DNA of 64,000 nt from a bacterium (GTDB taxonomy: Bacteria; Bacillota; Clostridia; Lachnospirales; Lachnospiraceae): the NCBI GenBank assembly GCA_023663725.1, contig JAMPGX010000013.1:37489-101488 (forward strand), written 5' to 3'. A program made the position numbers and the translations under genes. How positions within the stretch are numbered: the first letter of the stretch is position 1; the number at the start of each line of letters is the position of its first letter. Below the pieces are notes generated by a model, which was not told the DNA's origin, did not search any database, and worked only from the letters and a program-made list of their open reading frames with translations. This document shows, in pieces, positions 7,836-16,186 of the stretch.

Positions 7836-9862
7836 GGATCGCTTTCTATCCCCGCCTGGCCTGGTCGGGCATCCGCAAGAACAAAGAGCTCTATATTCCC
7901 TATCTGCTCACCTGCACCGGCATGATCATGATGTTCTACATCGTGAGCTACCTCTATTCCAGCAATCTGATGCTGGCGATGCGGGGCGGGGCGGTGATTG
8001 CGACGTTGATGGGGCTGGGGCGCATAGTGGTCGGCGCGTTCTCTATCGGTTTTTTGTTCTACACGCATTCCTTCCTGATCCGCAGGCGTAAAAAGGAGTT
8101 CGGGCTCTACAGCATCCTGGGAATGAACAAAAATAACCTGGCCCAAGTCATGATCTGGGAGAGCGTGATGGTCGCCGGAATCAGCCTGACGTCCGGCCTG
8201 ATTTTGGGCATAGTCTTCTCCAAGCTGGCGGAACTATTGATGTTCTTAATTCTGCGGACGGACGTGAATTATGCCATGCGGATCAGCCCGGATAATATAC
8301 GACAGACAATAACGCTCTATCTGGTTATTTTCTTGCTGATCCTGGTCGTGACGCTGTGGCAGGTGCGAATGGCGGACCCTATTCAACTGCTGCGCAGCGA
8401 GAATACGGGCGAGCGCCCTCCAAAGGCGAACTGGCCCATGGCGCTTGCCGGCGCAGTGCTGCTGGGGCTGGCGTATTATCTGGCAGTGTCCATTGAAGAT
8501 CCCATATCCGCTATATTGTGGTTTTTTGTGGCGGTGCTGCTGGTCATCGCGGGCACTTATCTGCTGTTTGTGGCTGGCTCCGTGGCACTGTGCCGGATGC
8601 TGCAAAAGAATAAAAAATATTATTACAAGACTAATCATTTTGTGTCTGTGTCTTCCATGATATATCGCATGAGAAGGAATGGCGCGGGGCTGGCGTCCAT
8701 CTGTATCCTGTGTACTATGGTGCTGGTCATGCTGTCCTCCACCGTGTGTCTGTACGGGGGGATGGAGAGCAGCCTCCGCGCCCGCTATCCCCGCAACATT
8801 ATAACGGATTGTCGTGCGAACAGCTACGGGGAACTGCGGGAGGAGAATATTGCGCCGGTGCGCGCCGCGGTCTCGGAGGTGCTGGAGGCCCATGGACAGA
8901 CGGATGCGGCTCACAATGTTCTGGAATATTCCTACGCTGCTCTGGTGGGAATTCTGAGCGATGGCGTTGTGGAGACCGGTACTTCCGATATCTATAACAC
9001 TTATCGGGATCTCTGGCAGATATTCATCGTACCTCTGGCGGATTACAACCGGCTCATGGGAACGCAGGAGACTCTGGAAGCGGGGGAGGTGCTGATGTGT
9101 ACCACGAAGATGTGGTTTCATCAGGACAGCTTGCAGTTCACAGGGACAGATCAGGTGTGGCGGGTGAAAAAGGCCGAAAGCTTTGTGAAGAACGGCGTGG
9201 ACAGCATGCAGATCATTCCCTCCATGTTTCTGTTTGTGGAGGATGTGGAGAGCTTCGTCGAGCCCCTCAAGGGACGGGCGGATTACGCAGGGGACCAACT
9301 GCTGCAATACGATTGGATATACGGGTTTGATCTGGACTGCTCCGGTGAGGAGCAGGGGACGGTCTTCTATGAGATACAGGGGAAGCTGAATGAGCTTGCC
9401 CAGGCAGGATATTCGCTTAATTGTACCGTAGAGTCCATTGCGCTGAACAGGGATGATTTCGCGGAGATATATGGCGGTCTGTTTTTCCTGGGAATCCTGC
9501 TGAGCATCGTGTTTGTGGCGGCCACCACGCTGATCATGTACTACAAGCAGATTTCGGAGGGATACGAGGACCAGGGACGCTTCGAGATCTTACAGAAGGT
9601 GGGCATGACGAAGCGGGAGGTCAAAAAGAGTATTAACAGTCAGGTGATGACCGTATTTTTCCTGCCTCTGATCGTGGCCGGAATCCATCTGGCCTTTGCG
9701 TTCCCATTTTTATACAAGGGCCTGATGCTGTTGAACTTCTATAATCTATGGCTGCTTGTGTGGGTGGCGGCGCTGGCGTACCTGCTCTTCGGCGTGGGCT
9801 ATGTGATCGTGTACCGCATCACCTCCAGGGCTTACTATCACCTGGTCGGCGGCGCCAATTGA
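7832..9862 (+). CDS. bceB: Peptide-detoxification ABC transporter, permease
   Basis: 676 aa with about ten transmembrane helices: one near the N-terminus, groups at ~50-250 and ~285-310, and a last group at ~545-665. A large extracellular region (~310-540) lies between the seventh and eighth helices. This split FtsX-like arrangement is diagnostic of BceB permeases, whose outer domain binds the target peptide complex. It shares the operon with the ATPase at 7020. The nearest Bce kinase and regulator lie directly upstream, so the four genes make a complete sensing and resistance module. The exact peptide, bacitracin or another, cannot be read. Confidence 0.92.
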   Translation: MRIAFYPRLAWSGIRKNKELYIPYLLTCTGMIMMFYIVSYLYSSNLMLAMRGGAVIATLMGLGRIVVGAFSIGFLFYTHSFLIRRRKKEFGLYSILGMNKNNLAQVMIWESVMVAGISLTSGLILGIVFSKLAELLMFLILRTDVNYAMRISPDNIRQTITLYLVIFLLILVVTLWQVRMADPIQLLRSENTGERPPKANWPMALAGAVLLGLAYYLAVSIEDPISAILWFFVAVLLVIAGTYLLFVAGSVALCRMLQKNKKYYYKTNHFVSVSSMIYRMRRNGAGLASICILCTMVLVMLSSTVCLYGGMESSLRARYPRNIITDCRANSYGELREENIAPVRAAVSEVLEAHGQTDAAHNVLEYSYAALVGILSDGVVETGTSDIYNTYRDLWQIFIVPLADYNRLMGTQETLEAGEVLMCTTKMWFHQDSLQFTGTDQVWRVKKAESFVKNGVDSMQIIPSMFLFVEDVESFVEPLKGRADYAGDQLLQYDWIYGFDLDCSGEEQGTVFYEIQGKLNELAQAGYSLNCTVESIALNRDDFAEIYGGLFFLGILLSIVFVAATTLIMYYKQISEGYEDQGRFEILQKVGMTKREVKKSINSQVMTVFFLPLIVAGIHLAFAFPFLYKGLMLLNFYNLWLLVWVAALAYLLFGVGYVIVYRITSRAYYHLVGGAN

Positions 9863-9948
9863 GCAGGCGGAAAAGCTGGCATAAAAGAGATTGAAAATTT
9901 CCAGCAAAGCGGGAAATTGTAGAAATATTACAAAAATCAAAAAAGTGG

Positions 9949-9977
9949 TTGCAATTTTCGTGGAAATATATTATAGT
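9949..9977 (+). promoter_or_regulatory. Promoter of the tRNA-Glu pair
   Basis: -35 TTGCAA (9949-9954), 17-base spacer, -10 TATAGT (9972-9977). The start of transcription would be near 9984, about 22 bases before the first tRNA. Confidence 0.65.
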
Positions 9978-10005
9978 AAACAAGTGCCACGTAAATGGCG
10001 ACCAC

Positions 10006-10077
10006 GGCTGATTGGTCAAGCGGTTAAGACGCCGCCCTCTCACGGCGGAAACAGGGGTTCGATTCCCCTATCAGCTG
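10006..10077 (+). tRNA. tRNA-Glu (anticodon CTC), copy 1
   Basis: 72 bases. Acceptor arm GGCTGAT/ATCAGCT, D-loop GGTCAAGCGGTTAAGAC, anticodon stem CCGCC/GGCGG with loop CTCTCAC giving anticodon CTC, and T-arm AGGGGTTCGATTCCCCT. Discriminator G; no encoded CCA. The first acceptor pair is G-U. Confidence 0.95.
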
Positions 10078-10109
10078 TTTTCTTTTCTGAATATTGCGAT
10101 AACGGTTAT

Positions 10110-10181
10110 GGCTGATTGGTCAAGCGGTTAAGACGCCGCCCTCTCACGGCGGAAACAGGGGTTCGATTCCCCTATCAGCTG
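10110..10181 (+). tRNA. tRNA-Glu (anticodon CTC), copy 2
   Basis: Identical over all 72 bases to the copy at 10006-10077, 32 bases further on. The two share the promoter at 9949 and the terminator at 10211 and are probably processed from one transcript. Confidence 0.95.
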
Positions 10182-10210
10182 TTGTTCTTTTTGAACAGCC
10201 CAACCCGAAA

Positions 10211-10244
10211 GTGCCTCAAACAATTTGTTTCAGGCATTTTTTTT
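10211..10244 (+). terminator. Terminator of the tRNA-Glu transcript
   Basis: Stem TGCCTcAAACAA/TTGTTTcAGGCA followed by eight T. A strong intrinsic terminator 30 bases after the second tRNA. Confidence 0.8.
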
Positions 10245-10335
10245 GTCTAAATATCACAGAGCATTTTTCGTCAAGATAAAAACTTTGCGCGGCTGTATGC
10301 TGTACTTGTAACTTGTAGGCAATTGCAAAACTGTT

Positions 10336-10495
10336 TATTGCCAGTACCGAATTGTGCATATTGTATATTCCATAAGCAATGCCCTTTCGAACCGTCGGTA
10401 CTTAGATGCCGTATTTTGGCATCTTATGTACCGCTACGGTGAGAACGGAGCGAGAGCGTGCTTGCGTTGGAATATACAATATACACAATGACACT
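10336..10495 (+). repeat. 160-bp palindromic interspersed repeat (copy A)
   Basis: It begins TATTGCCAGTACCGAATTGT and ends CACAATGACACT. Outer inverted arms lie at 10352-10372 and 10468-10488. Inside is a second hairpin with arms around GATGCC/GGCATC, flanked by CGGTAC and GTACCG. The same 160-base element is at 22985-23144, and a right-end fragment is at 4906-4932. It fills most of the 300-base gap between the tRNA terminator and the AraC-type gene; nothing else is recognisable in that gap. Confidence 0.8.
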
Positions 10496-10553
10496 GACAT
10501 AGAAACCAAGCTTAGCAATCGTCTATCACAACTCAAGACAGGAGGTGGAGGAA

Positions 10554-12047
10554 GTGAAGCGCTATGATACGATCTTTTCTTCCCTGGAGTTGATCGAGGA
10601 GAGAATCCGAGAGAGACTCACAGTGGAAAACCTGGCGGGCAGCGCACATTTTTCCAAATATCACTACCAGAGGCTCTTTCGCGAGGCGGTGGGAGAGAGC
10701 GTGATGAGATATGTGGCCGGACGCAAGGTGGCTCTGGCGGCTCAGGAGCTGGTCGAGACAGATGCCTCTGTGCTGGAGATCGCCCTGAGATACGGGTATG
10801 ACTCCCACGAGGGCTTCACCCGCAGCTTTCGGACGCATATGGGCGTGACTCCCGCAGAGTACCGGAAGTATCATTCCTCCATAGGCCTCCCACAGACGCG
10901 AAAGGAGAGAGGAAGTATGGGAGCAAAAATGAAGGTTTCCAAGAACACAGACGAGATTATTCGGGAGTTGAACGGGCTGATCGTCCAGATTCGGGAGACA
11001 GCGGCTTTTACCCGAAGGAATCAGGGAGCTTTAGGTTTGGAGCGGTACGGGGAATTCTGGACTACCGTGGCGGGCAGGGCGGAGGCTGCGGCGGACGCAC
11101 TGGCGGAGATGCTGGAGCGCGTCACAGCCATTGTCCGGCGACCCGACGAGATATCCGCCCGCTTTATGATCATCAAGGCCATTGAGGACGCCACATTCCG
11201 GCTTCAGCTAACCGCGTTCCAGGTCAGACTCACCGTGGCGAGGGCTATGCTGGAGCACCGCATGGTCTTTGAGCCCATATGTGAACGGTATGACGCTCTG
11301 GCCCGCAATGCCGGAATGCGGACAGAGCGGATCGCCGCCTTTTTGAGTGAGCTGGCACAGCTCATCTTCCGAGATATGAGGGAGAATGCTGGGCAGTGTC
11401 TGCGAAGAGCCGCAGAGAGCGGCAGGGCGGCAGCGGAAAAGCTCTCCGGTGATCCGGCGCTGCCCTACGGCTATATCGCGCAGGCGGTGGACGGACTTGC
11501 GCAGGAGTTGGCCGACCTGCCCCCAGAGGAGGCGAAGGTGAGCTGTCTGGAGGACTTCCGTATCAGGCTGGATATCATCGAAACCGCCGCAGATTTGGAC
11601 GGACTGCGTACGCCGAAGCACAGAGCGCTGCTGGAGTGCATAGGCGATTTTCGGGTCCGACTCGACGAGGCAGTGGACTTTTTCAGGAATCTTCCGACAA
11701 ACGTGGCGGATACTGTGCAGGAGACGGGGGCGATGGGGCGCACGGCCGCCAAAGCGCGCGAGGATATGGTTTTTCAGGGCAGTATCCTGCTCTTTTATCT
11801 GAGAGGCGAGATGCAGAAAATGGGACTACATTTGGATATGGAGCGGAGAACGGCGCTGGAGGAGATCTGCGGCCGGATGGAGATGACGCTCGGACAGAAG
11901 GCGCCGGACGCGGAGAGCCAGGCAGATGACATTGCGCAGGGCCTGAGGGCAATCGAGCGCGAACTGGCGCAGCAGGCACAGGAGCTGGGAGAGTGCGGAA
12001 CGGCGATAGCTTATATCGCAAAAGAGATCGGCAATATGTCAAAATAG
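10554..12047 (+). CDS. AraC-family regulator with long helical C-terminus
   Basis: 497 aa. Residues ~8-105 form an AraC double helix-turn-helix (SAHFSKYHYQRLFREAVGES; ALRYGYDSHEGFTRSFRTHMGVTPAEYRKYH). The remaining ~380 residues are almost entirely helical and Ala/Glu/Arg-rich, match no domain I know, and may be a sensor or oligomerisation part. The start is GTG 10554, eight bases after GGAGG; GTG 10545 is the alternative. An in-frame ATG at 10917 has its own strong AAAGGAGAGAGGAAGT site, so the C-terminal part may also be made alone. It lies directly upstream of the blaI-like gene. Confidence 0.8.
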   Translation: MKRYDTIFSSLELIEERIRERLTVENLAGSAHFSKYHYQRLFREAVGESVMRYVAGRKVALAAQELVETDASVLEIALRYGYDSHEGFTRSFRTHMGVTPAEYRKYHSSIGLPQTRKERGSMGAKMKVSKNTDEIIRELNGLIVQIRETAAFTRRNQGALGLERYGEFWTTVAGRAEAAADALAEMLERVTAIVRRPDEISARFMIIKAIEDATFRLQLTAFQVRLTVARAMLEHRMVFEPICERYDALARNAGMRTERIAAFLSELAQLIFRDMRENAGQCLRRAAESGRAAAEKLSGDPALPYGYIAQAVDGLAQELADLPPEEAKVSCLEDFRIRLDIIETAADLDGLRTPKHRALLECIGDFRVRLDEAVDFFRNLPTNVADTVQETGAMGRTAAKAREDMVFQGSILLFYLRGEMQKMGLHLDMERRTALEEICGRMEMTLGQKAPDAESQADDIAQGLRAIERELAQQAQELGECGTAIAYIAKEIGNMSK

Positions 12048-12050
12048 GTC

Positions 12051-12107
12051 TTGACAGAATATGTCTAATGCGTTAGACTTACTATAGGTCTAACGCATTA
12101 GATTTTT
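12051..12107 (+). promoter_or_regulatory. Promoter and double operator of the blaI-like gene
   Basis: -35 TTGACA (12051-12056), 17-base spacer, -10 TAGACT (12074-12079). Two 16-base dyads, GTCTAATGCGTTAGAC (12063-12078, covering the -10) and GTCTAACGCATTAGAT (12088-12103), are inverted copies of each other, so the whole forms a large palindrome with 15-base arms. It is followed by a T-run, so read-through RNA from upstream could also end here. The pattern fits binding of the BlaI-type repressor encoded next. Confidence 0.75.
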
Positions 12108-12124
12108 TAAGGAGGGGAATGCAG

Positions 12125-12487
12125 ATGGAGATACCGAAAATTTTTGAGAGCGAATACCGCTTCTGTGAGATTCTGTGGGAGAATGAGCCCATCGGCAGCG
12201 GGGAATTGGTGGAGCTGTGCAAGGAGCGCCTGGGATGGAAGAAATCCACCACCTACACGGTCATCAAGCGGCTGGCGGAGAGGGGCGTGGTCAGATCGGA
12301 AAAGGCTGTTGTGACCGCTCTGATCTCCAGAGAACAGGTGCAGGAGGCGGAGAGCAGGGAGATCGTCACCAAAAGCTTCTCTGACTCCCTGCCGCAGTTC
12401 GTGGCGGCTTTTACCAGAACCAGAAAGCTGCGCCCTGAGGAGGCGGAGGAAATTCGCAGACTGATTGAGGAGTACAGGGAGAAATGA
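12125..12487 (+). CDS. BlaI/MecI/CopY-family repressor
   Basis: 120 aa. Winged helix-turn-helix (residues ~8-75; SGELVELCKERLGWKKSTTYTVIKRLAERGVV) with a C-terminal dimerisation helix, as in the family. Start ATG 12125 is 7 bases from GGAGGGG; ATG 12119 is too close. It overlaps the following M56 gene by four bases, the usual blaI-blaR1 arrangement. The double palindrome at 12063-12103 is its likely autoregulatory site. Such repressors are cleaved or released when the M56 sensor detects a beta-lactam or other cell-wall stress. No beta-lactamase gene is near. Confidence 0.9.
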   Translation: MEIPKIFESEYRFCEILWENEPIGSGELVELCKERLGWKKSTTYTVIKRLAERGVVRSEKAVVTALISREQVQEAESREIVTKSFSDSLPQFVAAFTRTRKLRPEEAEEIRRLIEEYREK

Positions 12488-12978
12488 ATCATATGGAAGG
12501 ACTATTTTTGAAAATACTGGAGATGAATCTGGCGGGATGTGCCTGCATTTTGGCAGTGCTGGCGCTGAGGCTGCTGCTGCGGAGAAAGCCGCGGAGCTTT
12601 TCCTATGTGTTGTGGGCGGTGGTGTTCTTGCGGTTGCTGTGTCCTTTTACGCTGCAGAGCCGCTATTTCGGTCTGGAGCTGGGGAATATGGAACAGAGGC
12701 TGGAGGCCGCGGCCTATGAACAGGAAGTGCTGCAGTACCAGACGCTGATACACAAGGACGGCACGGTGGAGACCTCCGTGAGCCGAGGGAGACTGGGAGG
12801 GCCTGTAGAAGTTTTTGTCTCTCTGGATGCCCAGGGTGTCAATCCTGCTGAATCTGCGCCCGATCGTGGGATAGACAGGGGGCCTGCCGCGGCTCCTGGG
12901 AGGAGCAGATCAGCAGACGGTACAGCCACAGTGAGGTGCTGTATCAGACCCGTAGCTGGGTTACTGTGGGTAGCCTGA
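12484..12978 (+). pseudogene. M56/BlaR1-like sensor, N-terminal part before a frameshift
   Basis: 164 codons. The first ~60 residues are the usual start of an M56 membrane protease (LRLLLRRKPRSFSYVLWAVVFLRLLCPF), with two membrane segments and an extracellular loop. After about residue 120 the sequence becomes Arg/Pro/Gly-rich (DRGIDRGPAAAPGRSRSADG) and ends without the expected second helix pair. The proper continuation (EEQISRRYSHSEVLYQTRSW) is in another frame, open from about 12852. A single-base change between about 12852 and 12960, perhaps at the five-G run 12878-12882, would join them. Either a real inactivating mutation or a sequencing error. Confidence 0.7.
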
Positions 12979-14549
12979 TCTGGGGAGCAGGAGCGGCGGC
13001 ACTGTTGGGATACAGTATGATATCATATCTGTTGCTGCGCAGGCGGCTGAGACAGGCTGTGCGGATACAGGAGGGTGTGTATGAGAGCGAACGGATCGCT
13101 ACTCCGTTCCTGCTGGGAATAGTAGATCCCCATATCTATCTGCCCGTGGGACTGTCTCAGGAGGAGAGGGCTTATGTGCTGACCCATGAGCTGGTGCATC
13201 TGAAGAGGAGGGATTATCTGGCCAAGGTGCTGGCATGGCTGGCAGTGTCTTTCCACTGGTTCAATCCGCTGGTGTGGTTGGCCTATGGCCTGATGGTGCG
13301 GGATATGGAGATGTCCTGTGACGAGCAGGTGATCCGGCGGATGGGAGAGGGGAACAAAAAGGCATATTCTCAGGCGTTGCTGGCTATATCCAGCGTGTCA
13401 GGGGACAGCTTTGGCAGGCGTGTGTTGACGGTTACGCCCCTCGGTTTTGGGGAGAATGATATTCGCAGCAGAGTGAAAAATATCCTGGCCTACCGCGGGG
13501 TAAAGCTCGGAACAGGAGTGGCGTTGGCGGTGTTGTTTGTGGCGCTGGGACTGTTATTGATGACGGATAACAGGCAGAGGGAGGAAGGCGACGCAGTGCA
13601 GCTGTCAAAAGATGCACAGACGGTAGAGCCAGAGGCGGAGAAAGTGCCGGAGGCCGGTGGGAGCCTGGACGAACGGGAGCTGACCTGGGAGCTGTTGCAG
13701 ACTCTGGTGGAGGCGGACAAGCCGCGGCTGGAGGACTATGTCGGTTACGCGGGGGCGAGCTGGTCGGAGTATGAAGGAGGTACACGGCGGCTGTTCTATT
13801 ATCTGGAGGATGCGGACAATGGACAGAATTACCGTCTCGATGTCTATTGTGACAGGGAAAGTCTGGAGCTTGACAGCGTATATCTGTATCGGGAGAGCGA
13901 CGGGGACCAGCGGTTGCTGTATTGGGACAGGGCGGACGGCTCAGAACCCAGACGCTATACGGATATCGCAGCGTTTCGCCGCGATATCAGGCAGCTTGGC
14001 GACTGGGTGAGCGGCTGGGAGCTTCCCCACGAAGAGCAGGTACAGGTTGGCGCATATCGGGCGGATCTATATCTGGAGGGCGGGGGTGTCCTGTTCCATT
14101 GGAAGGAGGAGAGCCGTAATCTGGAGGAGATGTGGGCGCCGGAGGAATGGAAGAGCGCCGGAGGCTTTATGCAGGTGGCCAACATGGAAGAGGGCGAAAC
14201 GAGCTTTGTATTTGACCGTGCAGGACATCTGACAGATATGGTTCTGAGCATGAATCACTCGGAGAAGCTGGGGGACGGCGAAGTCCTGGAGGGCTGTCAG
14301 GAGCAGGCTGTGCTCATATCCATGAACCACGATCTGTATACGATCTCCGATCTGGATGAGCTGGCGGAGGCGGGCCGGCCGGTGCCGGAGGAGGAGAGCA
14401 CGGCGAATATCTGGTATATCGGCTTTGCGAGAGAGGATGCGCCCTATGCCTATATCCTGTTTTTGTCGGAGCGCTATTATACGAAGGAGGAGGCCATAGC
14501 CATGGCCCGCAGCGTCCGCTTTACCCAGGAGGCATGGAATATGGAATAA
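12936..14549 (+). CDS. M56/BlaR1-like metalloprotease, C-terminal part
   Basis: 537 codons from GTG 12936; the homologous reading begins upstream near 12900, so this start is probably not native. It contains membrane helices, the zinc protease motif HELVH (~residue 83), the family block FHWFNPLVWLAY and SCDEQVIRRM. After a further helix (~190-207) comes an extracellular region of ~330 residues with no penicillin-binding SxxK site that I can see, so it may sense something other than beta-lactams. It is the second half of the gene beginning at 12484. If the frameshift is real, the protein lacks its first membrane segments. Confidence 0.75.
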   Translation: MLYQTRSWVTVGSLIWGAGAAALLGYSMISYLLLRRRLRQAVRIQEGVYESERIATPFLLGIVDPHIYLPVGLSQEERAYVLTHELVHLKRRDYLAKVLAWLAVSFHWFNPLVWLAYGLMVRDMEMSCDEQVIRRMGEGNKKAYSQALLAISSVSGDSFGRRVLTVTPLGFGENDIRSRVKNILAYRGVKLGTGVALAVLFVALGLLLMTDNRQREEGDAVQLSKDAQTVEPEAEKVPEAGGSLDERELTWELLQTLVEADKPRLEDYVGYAGASWSEYEGGTRRLFYYLEDADNGQNYRLDVYCDRESLELDSVYLYRESDGDQRLLYWDRADGSEPRRYTDIAAFRRDIRQLGDWVSGWELPHEEQVQVGAYRADLYLEGGGVLFHWKEESRNLEEMWAPEEWKSAGGFMQVANMEEGETSFVFDRAGHLTDMVLSMNHSEKLGDGEVLEGCQEQAVLISMNHDLYTISDLDELAEAGRPVPEEESTANIWYIGFAREDAPYAYILFLSERYYTKEEAIAMARSVRFTQEAWNME

Positions 14550-14728
14550 TCTGTAACCTTTCCCAGATATCCCTGTCATATATCGTGAAACATAATTTCA
14601 CATCCTGATATGAGTACCCGCTGAAGCTGGCAGCAGGCGTTTGTGCGAAGAGAAGCTCTAATGCACACAAGGGCTGCTTCGTGGGAAGAGTCAGGAACAG
14701 GGAAATTTGGGAAAGGGGTATCAGAGAT

Positions 14729-16060
14729 ATGAGAAAGCATTGGAAATGTTTTTTGGGAATCCTGTTGGCGGGAAGTGTGCTGGCGGGCTGCGGCAGCCAG
14801 TCGGGAGGCGCGGAGCCATTTACGAGGGGCGGTGAGCAGGGCGTTGCGGGTGACGGCGGGACGGTTCATAGCGGAATGGACGCATCGGCGGGTGTTTTGG
14901 AGCCGTCCCGAATGCAGATGACACAGGAACCAGTCTGGGACAGACAGGATACGGCTTCATATGAGGCGCTGCGTCTCTTTTCCCAACAGTTGATGTTGGA
15001 GAACATGGAGAAGGAGAATCCTCTGCTGTCGCCGGTGTCCGCTTATCTGGCGCTGGGCATGGTAGGTATGGGCGCTCGGGGGGATACTCTGGGAGAATTT
15101 CAAGCTGTGATGGGTGTCAATATGCCGGCTCTGTCAGGAGAACTGATGGAACGTTATCTGCAGGAGCAGGAGGGCATGACTCTGACAGTTGCCAACTCCG
15201 TCTGGGTGGATCAGCAGTTTGAGCCAGATGAAAAATGGGTTGCGGATATGGAGAATATCTTCAGAGGAAAAGGCTATCGGGGCGTGCTCTCCAGCGAGGA
15301 AGTCATGGAGCAGATCAATACCTGGTGCAGCGACAACACCAGAGGTCTGATCCCGACGATGCTGGATGAGCCCCTGCCCGAAGATGCTCGTCTGGCGCTT
15401 TTGAATGCCATATACTTCAAGGGGGACTGGGCCAGTCCCTTTGATACCGCGAACACTGCAGAGCGCCCTTTTACCAGAGAGGACGGAACGGAATTGCAGG
15501 TGGACACCATGAGCAAGTACAGCAAAAGCCAGAGTTATTTGAGCAGCGCTCTGGGAGAGGGAGTGGTGTTGCCCTATCAGGGGGAGGACTTTGCCTATGT
15601 CGCTATTTTGCCCAGAGAAGGGACTACGGTGCGGGAGTTATACCGGCAGCTTACCCCGGAGGCGTTGGCGGAGCTGCTGGAGAGTGAGAGCGTGGAGCTG
15701 TGTGATCTGCGCCTGCCCAAGTACGAGATCAGCTTTGACCAGAAATTGAACCAAAGCCTGCAGGCCATGGGGCTGACCAGAGCCTTTGACGGGAGTGAGG
15801 CCGATCTTTCCGGCCTGGGCAGAACAGAGCAGGGCGATCCTCCGTGCATCAATCTGGTGAAACAGAAGGCGGTCTTTAAGGTGGATGAGGAGGGGACGGA
15901 GGCCGCCGCCGTGACGCTGGTGTCTGTCAAATGCACGGCTATGGAAGTGCAGCAGGAACCCAGGGAGCTATATTTTGATCGGCCCTTTGTCTATATGATT
16001 CTGGATGTGAAGACCCAGGTGCCGCTGTTCGTAGGGATCATGGACGACCCCAGTAAATAA
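14729..16060 (+). CDS. Lipoprotein serpin (protease inhibitor) 1
   Basis: 443 aa. Lipoprotein signal with lipobox LAGC at ~residues 18-21, a low-complexity linker of ~50 residues, then a full serpin fold (~residues 70-443). Family marks: NAIYFKGDW, FDRPFVYMI and the reactive-loop hinge EEGTEAAAVT. The loop after the hinge reads LVSVKCTAMEVQ. Serpins trap a serine or cysteine protease in a covalent complex; here the protein would sit on the outer membrane face. Start at the ATG 10 bases from GAAAGGGG. It is a tandem paralogue of the next gene, equal in length and mostly identical outside the loop. Probable targets are host or competitor proteases. Confidence 0.93.
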   Translation: MRKHWKCFLGILLAGSVLAGCGSQSGGAEPFTRGGEQGVAGDGGTVHSGMDASAGVLEPSRMQMTQEPVWDRQDTASYEALRLFSQQLMLENMEKENPLLSPVSAYLALGMVGMGARGDTLGEFQAVMGVNMPALSGELMERYLQEQEGMTLTVANSVWVDQQFEPDEKWVADMENIFRGKGYRGVLSSEEVMEQINTWCSDNTRGLIPTMLDEPLPEDARLALLNAIYFKGDWASPFDTANTAERPFTREDGTELQVDTMSKYSKSQSYLSSALGEGVVLPYQGEDFAYVAILPREGTTVRELYRQLTPEALAELLESESVELCDLRLPKYEISFDQKLNQSLQAMGLTRAFDGSEADLSGLGRTEQGDPPCINLVKQKAVFKVDEEGTEAAAVTLVSVKCTAMEVQQEPRELYFDRPFVYMILDVKTQVPLFVGIMDDPSK

Positions 16061-16186
16061 GATAATGCCTATTGGTAACCTTTTTCATTTTTCCCTGTCA
16101 TATAGGGAAAGACACAAAATCTAATCTGGATTTGGGAAGTTCTAAGTCTCATAGACGGTAAAACGATGGAAAGGGGTATCAGAGAT

